From: Microcaldota archaeon
GTDB taxonomy: Archaea > Micrarchaeota > Micrarchaeia > Burarchaeales > JACQQB01
NCBI GenBank assembly: GCA_016207225.1
Contig: JACQQB010000045.1
Coordinates: forward strand, 1 to 7,420
Length of the DNA stretch: 7,420 nucleotides
Direction of reading: 5' to 3'
The position numbers and the translations under genes were made by a program. The stretch's first letter is position 1. The number at the start of each line of letters is the position of its first letter. Positions 1 to 6,101 of the stretch are shown here, in pieces. Under the pieces are notes generated by a model that was not told where the DNA came from, made no database searches, and was given only the letters and a program-made list of their open reading frames with translations.

Positions 1-2
1 AT

Positions 3-929
3 TCAAAAGGCCCTAAAATTCCAGTTATCGCAATACACGGCACACATGAAAGAAGGACCAAAGACCTGATAAACCCTGTGCAAATCTTTGAATTGGCAGG
101 TTTTTTTATTAACGTACACAACTCCAAAGCAGTGTTTGAGAAAGACGGTGACAGGGTTGCTGTCCAAGCCATAGGAGGGGTGCCCGAGGACTATGCAATA
201 AATGTTTTTAAGAGTTCTAACATCAAGCCAGTTGAAAGTGCATTCAATATCTTCATGCTTCACCAAACTCTGAAAGATTTCATACCTGCAGATATTGACT
301 GCCTAAGCATTGAGGACTTGCCCAAAGGCTTTGACTTGTATGTATGCGGTCATCTGCATGCAAAACGAATCTCAGAAGAGAAAAAAATCCTCATTCCTGG
401 AAGCACTGTGATAACCCAGCTCAGGGAAGGGGAAGACGGTGAAAAGGGCTTTTGGCTTTATGACACTCAGACCAGGAAGGCAGAATACGTTCCAATACCG
501 GTCCGTCCATTCTTTTTCAGAGAAATTGAACTGAACGGGGCAAACTTGGGCGACATCGAGAAATCCTGCAAAGAAACCATAGAGTCGATACTTAAAAATT
601 CTCAAATCAAGCCAATTCTCAAGATCAAGCTAAAAGGAACGCTGGCCAAAGGCTTACTAAGCGGTAATCTTGACCTGACCTCCTTGGTCAGGGAATATGA
701 TCCTAAACTTTTCTTGGAAATAGACAAGGATTTCGAGACCAACACAAGTGAAAGGGTGGAATCTATCAGGTCCTTCAGGGAAAAAAAAGCCTCCATAAAA
801 GACTTGGGCTTAGACATACTTAAAAAAAGGTTAAAAGAGTCTAATGTCGAAATTGAGAATGTTGAGGAATTGTTTAACCTATTAAGCGATGATTATGAAG
901 CGGCTTTGAAAAAGATTATGGAGAAATGA
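3..929 (+). CDS. mre11: Mre11-type DNA double-strand-break repair nuclease, 5' end missing
   Basis: The reading frame is open to the left edge, so this is the last 308 residues of a longer protein; roughly 80 N-terminal residues carrying phosphoesterase motifs I and II lie outside. A GTG at 78 is not the start, because conserved sequence (IPVIAIHGTHERR, 18-56) lies upstream in frame. Visible motifs are GTHE (39-50, in the place of the usual GNHD or GNHE), LHQT (258-269, third metal-binding His) and GHLH (348-359, the paired metal-binding His). The region after about 500 fits the capping domain. The Lys/Glu-rich helical tail (about 780-926) could be the Rad50-binding region by analogy. In this family Mn-dependent nuclease activity with Rad50 processes DNA ends. 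Rad50, HerA or NurA, the usual neighbours, are not seen; they may lie upstream. A run of eight A at 781-788 does not break the frame. Family call strong; an SbcD-like paralogue is the alternative. Confidence 0.88.
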   Translation, partial: SKGPKIPVIAIHGTHERRTKDLINPVQIFELAGFFINVHNSKAVFEKDGDRVAVQAIGGVPEDYAINVFKSSNIKPVESAFNIFMLHQTLKDFIPADIDCLSIEDLPKGFDLYVCGHLHAKRISEEKKILIPGSTVITQLREGEDGEKGFWLYDTQTRKAEYVPIPVRPFFFREIELNGANLGDIEKSCKETIESILKNSQIKPILKIKLKGTLAKGLLSGNLDLTSLVREYDPKLFLEIDKDFETNTSERVESIRSFREKKASIKDLGLDILKKRLKESNVEIENVEELFNLLSDDYEAALKKIMEK

Positions 930-939
930 GTTGTTCGAT

Positions 940-1863
940 ATGGAAGAAGTTAAGGTAAAAGCACCAGCCACAAGTGCTAATCTAGGTTCAGGGTTTGATA
1001 TATGCGGCTTAGCTTTGAAAGAACCCTATGACATAGTTACTGTAAGAAAAAGCCCTCAAATGCAGATCCAGAATACTGGAAAATACAATGCTAATAACAG
1101 CTTAGAGTCAAGCATGATAATGGAAGTCGTTAAAAAAATGAAGGAGGATTTCGGAATAAAGGACAACCTCTCAATATCCATAGATAAAAATATAAAACCA
1201 AAGGCAGGCATGGGAAGCAGTGCTGCAGAGAGTTCTGGAACTGCATTGGCGATTAATGAACTCTATTCACTAAACCTAAGTAAAGAGAAACTGGTTCATT
1301 ATGCTTCGTTCGGGGAACATCTTGCATCTGGTGCCAGGCATCTAGATAACCTGTCCCCATGTATTTTTGGCGGCTTCACCATTACGTATTCAAATGAACC
1401 GATCAAGGTAAAAAAATTAGCGCCGCCTAAAGAACTCGATTGTTTGCTGATCATACCGGATACTGAAAAACAGTCAACAAAATTTGCCAGAAGCCTATTG
1501 CCTGAAATGGTATCAAGAAAGGACGCTCTCTACAATTCATTCTGTCTTGCCAAACTTATTACTGGCTTTATGGACGGTAATGCCGATCTCATACTGGATT
1601 CCATGGATGACAAAATAGTCGAGCCACCAAGGGCAAAAGCCGGAATATTCCTAAATCTTCCAGAGCTTAGGCAAATCGGGAAAGAACTGGGTTATGGAAT
1701 TGCCGGCAGTGGTGCAGGGCCTGCAATTCTGGCAATAGGCATGAAAAACAACAAAAATAAAGTACAATTTACCGAAAAAATAAATTCATTGTTCAAAAAG
1801 ATCCACAAGGATGTTGAATTAATCTGGACTGAACCGGATTTGGGCGGGGCCAGAGTCTGCTGA
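940..1863 (+). CDS. thrB: Homoserine kinase (GHMP kinase family)
   Basis: ATP-dependent phosphorylation of L-homoserine to O-phosphohomoserine, the step before threonine synthase in threonine synthesis; cytosolic. The N-terminus VKAPATSANLGSGFD (residues 4-18) is the GHMP motif 1 of archaeal ThrB. The glycine-rich phosphate loop PKAGMGSSAAESSG (87-100) is motif 2, and GIAGSGAGPAIL near the C-terminus is motif 3. At 307 residues it has normal length. I chose ATG 940 because it gives the short N-terminus usual in the family. A TTG at 931 would add MFD; it has a GGAG at 920-923 with 7 nt spacing and cannot be excluded. The gene follows mre11 by 10 nt (1 nt with the TTG start), so both are probably on one transcript even though their functions are unrelated. 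The GMGSS form has Met where many family members have Leu, a conservative change. Other GHMP kinases are less likely given the N-terminal match. Confidence 0.93.
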   Translation: MEEVKVKAPATSANLGSGFDICGLALKEPYDIVTVRKSPQMQIQNTGKYNANNSLESSMIMEVVKKMKEDFGIKDNLSISIDKNIKPKAGMGSSAAESSGTALAINELYSLNLSKEKLVHYASFGEHLASGARHLDNLSPCIFGGFTITYSNEPIKVKKLAPPKELDCLLIIPDTEKQSTKFARSLLPEMVSRKDALYNSFCLAKLITGFMDGNADLILDSMDDKIVEPPRAKAGIFLNLPELRQIGKELGYGIAGSGAGPAILAIGMKNNKNKVQFTEKINSLFKKIHKDVELIWTEPDLGGARVC

Positions 1864-1887
1864 TTTATTCATGGATAACCTGGAAGT

Positions 1888-1893
1888 GAGGTG
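1888..1893 (+). promoter_or_regulatory. Shine-Dalgarno site of the 239-residue unknown protein
   Basis: GAGGTG lies 5 nt before the ATG at 1899 and matches the complement of the archaeal 16S rRNA 3' end. It is the strongest argument that the following frame is a real gene and fixes its start. The same geometry (AGGTG, 5 nt, start) recurs before the glycosyltransferase at 7349. Confidence 0.75.
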
Positions 1894-1898
1894 TTCTA

Positions 1899-2618
1899 AT
1901 GTTACGATCTAAAGCACAAAAAACAGCCGGCCAACAGTCTGCTGCAAATGCTGAATTTGCTGGTAGGGAACTGAAGTCAGAGTTGCAAGATAGACATACG
2001 GACTCTAAGTCTATATTGGCTAGACTTGATGCATATGTTAAAGAGGGTAACCTAAACAGCGGAACCAAAGAAGCTAGAGATACGGCTAAACTAGAACTTC
2101 AAAAACTTATTCTTGATTCAGTAAACGTGCCACAAAAAACAAGGGATATTCTAATGGACCTGCTTGCTAAGAGAATGCGAATTTGCGATAGTCAGGGCTT
2201 AGTACTGCAGATAGGTAAGATAAACTTACTTGAAACCATAATAATCTTTAAAGATCTTGTGGAACAAATCAAGAAACACAGTCTATTTCTGAGTAGCAAA
2301 ACACAATCAGACTGGCTAAGATTTCTACCAGTACTTGAAGTCGAAGTCTCTACTTTGGAAAAAATTGCGGAAGGGGTGAAAGGTACCCAAGTAGGCTGTG
2401 TTCTAGAGGCCAAACCACAATGTGCCAACCACTTTTTCATTGAGTTGGCTAAGCTTGCCAACATTCTAATCATAAACCATTATCTTGGAGAAGAGTCCGA
2501 ATATTTCCATACAATGGCTGAGGATTGCACTATTCAATATCTAAATAAATACTTCCCAGCCTCTCTTGACGACTTGGTTGCGTCTTTTATCACCAAAATC
2601 CAACAACTAAGAGAATAG
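1899..2618 (+). CDS. Uncharacterised, mainly helical cytosolic protein (239 aa)
   Basis: I do not recognise this protein. It is supported as a gene by a GAGGTG ribosome-binding site with ideal spacing, by 239 uninterrupted codons, and by lying 35 nt after thrB on the same strand. Residues 1-60 are polar (rich in Gln, Ala, Ser, Lys, Glu) and look flexible or coiled. Residues 62-130 and 140-239 read as amphipathic helices (for example TAKLELQKLILDSV and IELAKLANILIINHYL). There is no signal peptide and no clear membrane segment; the hydrophobic patch LLETIIIFKDLV (110-121) is too short. Cys167, Cys175, His178, His194, His204 and Cys210 cluster in the C-terminal half, but no known metal-binding spacing is evident. 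It ends 19 nt before the convergent membrane-protein gene. No function is proposed. Confidence 0.7.
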   Translation: MLRSKAQKTAGQQSAANAEFAGRELKSELQDRHTDSKSILARLDAYVKEGNLNSGTKEARDTAKLELQKLILDSVNVPQKTRDILMDLLAKRMRICDSQGLVLQIGKINLLETIIIFKDLVEQIKKHSLFLSSKTQSDWLRFLPVLEVEVSTLEKIAEGVKGTQVGCVLEAKPQCANHFFIELAKLANILIINHYLGEESEYFHTMAEDCTIQYLNKYFPASLDDLVASFITKIQQLRE

Positions 2619-2623
2619 TCCTC

Positions 2624-2646
2624 CCACTGTTTATTTATTATAGTGG
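2624..2646. terminator. Small inverted repeat between convergent genes, possible terminator
   Basis: CCACTGT (2624-2630) and ATAGTGG (2640-2646) can pair over 7 bp with one G-U pair, around the 9-nt AT-only loop ttatttatt. It begins 6 nt after the stop of the plus-strand gene and covers the last codons and stop of the minus-strand gene, so it sits where both transcripts must end. Archaeal termination depends mainly on U-rich tracts, and the T-rich loop could serve the plus-strand transcript. The stem is short and could be chance. Confidence 0.35.
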
Positions 2647-3294
2647 CTCACTGCTGCCACGACTAAACCCAAAATCGTTTCTTTCATTAATGTGCGAAAA
2701 TAAATCAAAGACAGTCTTGCCCAAAATCAATATCACCAATGTCCCTGTGCTTTCATCACCAGCCAGTATAGCACCGAATAGTACTGCAACGTGCATCAGA
2801 ATTATTCTCCTATATGGATACATAAAGAGGGATCCCACATCTGCACTCTCATACTCATTCCTGCCAATGTAGTTAGTCCAAAATGATATCACATGACTTA
2901 AGAATAAAAATATAAAACCTAACACCAGTGAATAAAACAAACCAAATGAAAGTTCATTATTGATAATTATGAACGTAATCAAAAAAATTAGATGAACAAA
3001 CATAAAAATACCATAATGAAGAGCAAAAAATGGAATCATCTTAAGCTTGGCTGCTCTAAGGTCACCCTCATTCCCTATCATGACCACCCTATCATTAAGC
3101 ATAAGTTGTTTTGGCATTCCCTTAGCTATCCACATTTTTGCTATGTTGAAAAATCCGATTATTGCACTCTCTGACCAGTAAAGAAGAATGACTTCCACGA
3201 TGCTCCAGCCAAAATAAAACACACCTATCAATGGGACGATATTTGCAGCTATCAACACCGGAACTGAAAGATACTTCAGAATCTGCAACTGCAT
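2638..3294 (-). CDS. DUF6498-type integral membrane protein
   Basis: A 218-residue membrane protein with about six hydrophobic spans (near residues 9-27, 30-52, 86-111, 117-140, 162-178 and 183-200). Marks that I associate with DUF6498 proteins are ANIVPLIGVFYFGW followed by LLYWSESAIIGFFN (37-50), then HYGIF (93-97), HVISFW (134-139) and the YPYRRIILMH segment (159-168). The family has no known biochemical function. Recurrent His, Tyr and Arg near the membrane faces are visible, but their role is unknown. The ATG lies 4 nt after the acdA stop and is preceded by AGGATGA, so translation is probably coupled to acdA. Being the last gene of the acd operon hints at a link to acid or acyl metabolism, such as export of the acid, but that is only context. 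The family assignment is from memory of the motif; that this is a membrane protein is certain. Confidence 0.82.
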   Translation of the reverse strand: MQLQILKYLSVPVLIAANIVPLIGVFYFGWSIVEVILLYWSESAIIGFFNIAKMWIAKGMPKQLMLNDRVVMIGNEGDLRAAKLKMIPFFALHYGIFMFVHLIFLITFIIINNELSFGLFYSLVLGFIFLFLSHVISFWTNYIGRNEYESADVGSLFMYPYRRIILMHVAVLFGAILAGDESTGTLVILILGKTVFDLFSHINERNDFGFSRGSSEPL

Positions 3295-3298
3295 TTTT

Positions 3299-3305
3299 TC
3301 ATCCT
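3299..3305 (-). promoter_or_regulatory. AGGATGA translation-coupling site before the DUF6498 gene
   Basis: On the minus strand AGGATGA contains the acdA stop codon (TGA) and lies 4 nt before the next ATG. The identical heptamer with identical spacing precedes acdA (4686-4692). Its AGGA can pair with the UCCU of 16S rRNA. Confidence 0.5.
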
Positions 3306-4681
3306 ATCCGCTTGTTTTTCTTCAAAAAATCTGCATACCAAACAAATTTTTGCACTGCATCCAAAGCTGCAGTAGGCGAATGATATGTCGGTATTCCGTA
3401 ACTGTCAAAAATTCTCTTGTGGACTTCCGTATACTCCCCTCCAGTTGAAATAACCACTATAGGCTTCTTTTTCTGGTCTGCCGCTCTTGTTATTACTGAG
3501 ATTACTCTTGAGTCTATTGCTACTGTTTGGAATAGCACTACAACAACTATAATATCTACATTAGGATCTTCCATCAGCGTATTTATAGCAAGATCATACC
3601 TTGCTGAATCCGCATCACCTACAACGTCTAACGGATTTCTTATATTAACATAATTTGGTAAGTTCTTCCTCAATATTTTTTTACTCTCTTCACTAAAATT
3701 AGCCAATTCCAATTCAAATAATTCTACTGCATCTGTAGCCAAAACTCCATAGCCTCCCCCGTTCGTAACTATCCCCACTCTATTACCTTTTGGTAACGGC
3801 TGGTCGAATATTTTAGCAAAATAGAATAATTCCATTAAAGTCTTGGCTTCGATTATTTTACATTGTTTCATAACTGCCCGGTATGCTTCGGCGCTTCCTG
3901 CCAGTGATGCAGTGTGTGACTTTACTGCCTCTGCACCTTTTTTACTTACTCCTGCCTTGAGCAATATTATTGGCTTTTTCTTTGCAATTTCTTTCGCTAC
4001 TTTTATGAATTCTTTTCCTCTCCTAACTCCTTCCAGATACATTACTATGATCCTTGTTTTCTCATCCTTTCCTAAATATTCAAGTAAATGTGTTTCATCT
4101 ATGACTGTGGCATTTCCATAAGAAACGAATTTACTTATGCCTATACCAGCATAGGCTGCCAAGTCCACTATGCAACCGCCTACAGCACCGCTCTGGCTAA
4201 TAAATCCTATATCTCCCACTCTTGGCCTAGCCATTTTGTAAACAGGCAAGAATATTCCATCAACTCTAGCAGCTGGATTCAAAACTCCTAAGCAATTGGC
4301 CCCTATTATGGAAAGATCATATCTCTTTGCAATCTCAGCCACCTGCCTCTCCCCTTCCACATTTCCAACTTCTGAAAAGCCGCCTGTGATTAACACTATT
4401 CCCCTAACTCCTTTCTTGCCACATTCTTCCAGTGCGCCAGGAACGAATTGAGCAGGGATTGCAATTATTGCACAGTCTATCTTGCCCTTAATACTCGAAA
4501 CATTCTTATAGCATTTTAAGCCTAAAATCTCAGTAGCATTCGGGTTTATCGGATAAATATCTCCGGGAAAACCACCGGCCACAAAATTCTTAACAATCGC
4601 ATGGCCCACCTTGCTGGGCTCTCTTGAAGCACCTATTACCGCAATGCTTTTAGGTTCAAATATTTGTTTTAGGTTAATCAT
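3299..4681 (-). CDS. acdA: ADP-forming acetate/acyl-CoA synthetase, alpha subunit
   Basis: CoA-binding and phosphohistidine subunit of the enzyme that converts acyl-CoA, ADP and Pi to acid, CoA and ATP. At 460 residues it matches the separate alpha subunits of Pyrococcus. Residues 1-130 form the CoA-binding Rossmann domain (SIAVIGASREPSKVG, 12-26; GANCLGVLNP, 127-136). Residues 150-290 form the succinyl-CoA-ligase-like domain with ISQSGAVGG (161-169). The third domain (about 300-455) starts with RVGIVTNGGGYGVLATD. His256 in SHTASLAGS aligns with the phosphorylated His257 of the Pyrococcus enzyme, and Glu217 in YLEGVR with its Glu218, so the active site is intact. It overlaps acdB by 4 nt (ATGA), and AGGATGA stands 4 nt before the start. 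The substrate range (acetate, branched-chain or aryl acids) cannot be read from the sequence. Order beta then alpha in one operon. Confidence 0.95.
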   Translation of the reverse strand: MINLKQIFEPKSIAVIGASREPSKVGHAIVKNFVAGGFPGDIYPINPNATEILGLKCYKNVSSIKGKIDCAIIAIPAQFVPGALEECGKKGVRGIVLITGGFSEVGNVEGERQVAEIAKRYDLSIIGANCLGVLNPAARVDGIFLPVYKMARPRVGDIGFISQSGAVGGCIVDLAAYAGIGISKFVSYGNATVIDETHLLEYLGKDEKTRIIVMYLEGVRRGKEFIKVAKEIAKKKPIILLKAGVSKKGAEAVKSHTASLAGSAEAYRAVMKQCKIIEAKTLMELFYFAKIFDQPLPKGNRVGIVTNGGGYGVLATDAVELFELELANFSEESKKILRKNLPNYVNIRNPLDVVGDADSARYDLAINTLMEDPNVDIIVVVVLFQTVAIDSRVISVITRAADQKKKPIVVISTGGEYTEVHKRIFDSYGIPTYHSPTAALDAVQKFVWYADFLKKNKRIG

Positions 4682-5304
4682 TCAATCATCCTTACATCCA
4701 CTACTACGTAGCCCTTCTCATACGCGATTACAGGATTCAAATCCAATTCCTTTATCTTACTCTCCGATAGTAATCTTGAAACCTTTACCAACAAGTCAGC
4801 AACTGCATTCAGGTCAACAGGCTTTGTTCCTCTTGCTCCCTGCAATATTGGCAAGCCTTTAATCTCACTAATCATCTCTAAAGCATCCTCTTTTGAAATA
4901 GGGCAGACCCTCATTGAAAAGTCCTTCAGAATCTCAACATAAATTCCACCTAATCCAAACAGAACCAAAGGACCAAACTGCTCATCTACCTTTCCTCCAA
5001 CTATGAGTTCAATTCCCTTACTTGCCATTTTCTGAATAAGCATTCCTTCTATCCGTGCCCCCTTTGCATTTGCCATTATCCCTTTCCAAGCTTTTCCAAG
5101 TTCTTCAACATTGCTTATATTGAGTTTTACACAGCCTCTGTCGCTCTTATGCAAAATATCTGGAGAAATTATCTTAATGGCTAAAGGAAAACCTAGTTTG
5201 GTTCCAATTTTCTTAGCTTCACCCAAATCTCTTGTAAGGAGCGTTGGAACTACATTTATTCCATATTTTTTAAGAGTAGCAATACCCTCCAAAAGTTCCA
5301 TCAT
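4678..5304 (-). CDS. acdB: ADP-forming acetate/acyl-CoA synthetase, beta subunit (ATP-grasp)
   Basis: Nucleotide-binding partner of AcdA; it passes the phosphoryl group from the alpha-subunit histidine to ADP. Residues 37-56 carry LGFPLAIKIISPDILHKSD, where His52 corresponds to the second catalytic His (His71 in Pyrococcus). GPLVLFGLGGIYVEILKD (111-128) and ELDLNP (186-191) are the ATP-grasp nucleotide and metal-site motifs, and the end VVDVRMIE is typical. At 208 residues it lacks about 20 N-terminal residues of the Pyrococcus form. An in-frame stop at 5317-5319 with no start codon between it and 5304 shows this is not a wrong start. Two adjacent ATGs (5304 and 5301) are possible: the GGGAG at 5306-5310 is 1 nt from the first and 4 nt from the second, so the second may be preferred. 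The gene begins 5 nt after the regulator-like gene and overlaps acdA by 4 nt. Confidence 0.94.
   Translation of the reverse strand: MMELLEGIATLKKYGINVVPTLLTRDLGEAKKIGTKLGFPLAIKIISPDILHKSDRGCVKLNISNVEELGKAWKGIMANAKGARIEGMLIQKMASKGIELIVGGKVDEQFGPLVLFGLGGIYVEILKDFSMRVCPISKEDALEMISEIKGLPILQGARGTKPVDLNAVADLLVKVSRLLSESKIKELDLNPVIAYEKGYVVVDVRMIE
4686..4692 (-). promoter_or_regulatory. AGGATGA translation-coupling site before acdA
   Basis: AGGATGA lies 4 nt before the acdA ATG, inside the last codons of acdB. Same heptamer and spacing as at the next junction of this operon (3299-3305). Confidence 0.45.
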
Positions 5305-5305
5305 T

Positions 5306-5310
5306 CTCCC
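5306..5310 (-). promoter_or_regulatory. Shine-Dalgarno-like GGGAG before acdB
   Basis: On the minus strand GGGAG overlaps the TAG stop of the upstream gene and precedes two tandem ATG codons by 1 nt (5304) and 4 nt (5301). The spacing favours the second ATG. The stop-SD-start packing suggests that the ribosome re-initiates from one gene to the next. Confidence 0.5.
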
Positions 5311-6002
5311 TAGCGCTTAAGCACGTTGTTAATAAGAAACAAAACCGCAATTATAAGAATTAATAGTAAGATAACACCATAAAGTGCCCATGTCTTTGCA
5401 TAATACTTTATTTTCGAGCCAATTCTTACCCATCTGTCGCTCACTACTCTCCCGGCAGGCCTTGCAGGCCCTGAACTTTCTTCAATAAATTCCCTAGAAA
5501 TATCCTCTTCAGCATCTTTCTCTGCAGGAGTAACTATCTTTGCCTTCTTCCCGCCTGCCTTCTTGAAGCCCAGCTCAGTCATTATAACGCTTACTTTACC
5601 TGCTCTCAGGTTATAGTCTATCAAATTCTGCTTAACAAGCTTGTAAAGATGAAATGCTAGATCGCTTTCCCTTAAATTCAACTCCCTGCCCAGAGTTTCA
5701 ACATCGCTTACACCCGTGGCCATTACACTGAGTATGCCATTATCCACTTCATCCAAGGGGTCCGGAATTCTTTCCTGGGCCATTTTCAACAAGTTCGTTC
5801 CCTTCTCAGTAATCCTAATAGGGCTAAATCCTATAGCCGATTCTATGTCTATGTAACCCTTGATCTTTAAGGTTCCAAGGAGATTTGCCGCATCAAAGAA
5901 TGAGGAGTTGATCTTACCCCCAAACCTTTCAACAACGCTATCCTTGTCTACCCTCTCAACTACTATCAAATCTAAGAAAGTCAATTCTCTCATATCCGCC
6001 AC
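5310..6002 (-). CDS. Tail-anchored membrane protein with two winged-helix domains, putative regulator
   Basis: A 230-residue protein heading the acd operon. Two segments read as winged-helix DNA-binding folds: residues about 5-75 (helices, then GYIDIESAIGFSPIRITEKG as wing) and about 84-148 (DVETLGRELNLRESDLAFHLYKL as the helix-turn-helix, VSVIMTELG as wing). A charged, Pro-containing linker (150-195) follows, then one strongly hydrophobic span (about 207-226) and a short basic end NNVLKR. The basic RIGSKIKYYAK before the span suggests that the N-terminal part is cytosolic. No ligand or kinase domain is visible. The start is GTG 6002; an ATG at 5993 is a good alternative, since a TATA-like element at 6031-6040 predicts transcription starting near 6010. 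Family not recognised beyond the fold; DNA binding and control of the acd genes are inference from fold and position. Confidence 0.78.
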   Translation of the reverse strand: MADMRELTFLDLIVVERVDKDSVVERFGGKINSSFFDAANLLGTLKIKGYIDIESAIGFSPIRITEKGTNLLKMAQERIPDPLDEVDNGILSVMATGVSDVETLGRELNLRESDLAFHLYKLVKQNLIDYNLRAGKVSVIMTELGFKKAGGKKAKIVTPAEKDAEEDISREFIEESSGPARPAGRVVSDRWVRIGSKIKYYAKTWALYGVILLLILIIAVLFLINNVLKR

Positions 6003-6030
6003 TGAATCACGGTATCTTTAATGGCATATT

Positions 6031-6040
6031 GTTTTTAAAG
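6031..6040 (-). promoter_or_regulatory. TATA-like promoter element of the acd operon
   Basis: Read on the minus strand this is CTTTAAAAAC, preceded by the purine-rich GAAAAA that could act as BRE. Its centre is about 26 nt upstream of position 6010, so the transcript would have only a short leader of about 8 nt to the GTG at 6002 or about 17 nt to the ATG at 5993. Based on archaeal promoter spacing; not otherwise tested. Confidence 0.5.
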
Positions 6041-6072
6041 TTTTTCATTACAGTCCGAATAGAAGGATACTG

Positions 6073-6080
6073 TTAAAAAC
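6073..6080 (+). promoter_or_regulatory. TATA-like promoter element of the beta-CASP nuclease gene
   Basis: TTAAAAAC centred near 6076 places the expected start of transcription (about 26 nt downstream) at the ATG at 6102 itself. There is no Shine-Dalgarno sequence before that ATG, so a leaderless mRNA is likely. This element is the mirror image of the one serving the opposite operon. Confidence 0.5.
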
Positions 6081-6101
6081 ATTGAAATTTGAAAGCTAGT
6101 C

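Noticed and set aside
78..80. GTG as the start of the Mre11 gene
   Set aside because: The frame is open to the window edge and the conserved IHGTHERR segment lies upstream of it, so the gene begins outside the window.
781..788. Run of eight A as a programmed frameshift or sequencing-error site in mre11
   Set aside because: The reading frame continues unchanged to the stop at 927-929 and the shifted frames give no sensible protein.
1871..1912. Thirteen-residue ORF (ATG 1871) between thrB and the next gene as a leader peptide
   Set aside because: It has no ribosome-binding site, it overlaps the SD and start of the following gene, and it has no attenuator-like structure or run of Thr/Ile codons.
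2040..2225. Cluster of CTAGA/GCTAG-like words in the unknown gene as possible repeats
   Set aside because: The words are short and unevenly spaced and fit within normal codons; there is no repeat unit.
2192..2473. Antisense 93-codon frame inside the unknown plus-strand gene
   Set aside because: It has no ribosome-binding site, and the sense frame has a strong SD and full length; this is most likely a shadow.
1899..2618. Zinc-binding site from the Cys/His residues in the unknown protein
   Set aside because: The spacing does not match any zinc ribbon or finger pattern I know, and without homologues conservation cannot be judged.
3417..4291. Plus-strand frames of 67-92 codons over acdA
   Set aside because: They lie opposite a highly conserved enzyme gene, lack SD sites and have low-complexity Ser/Thr/Ile composition typical of antisense shadows.
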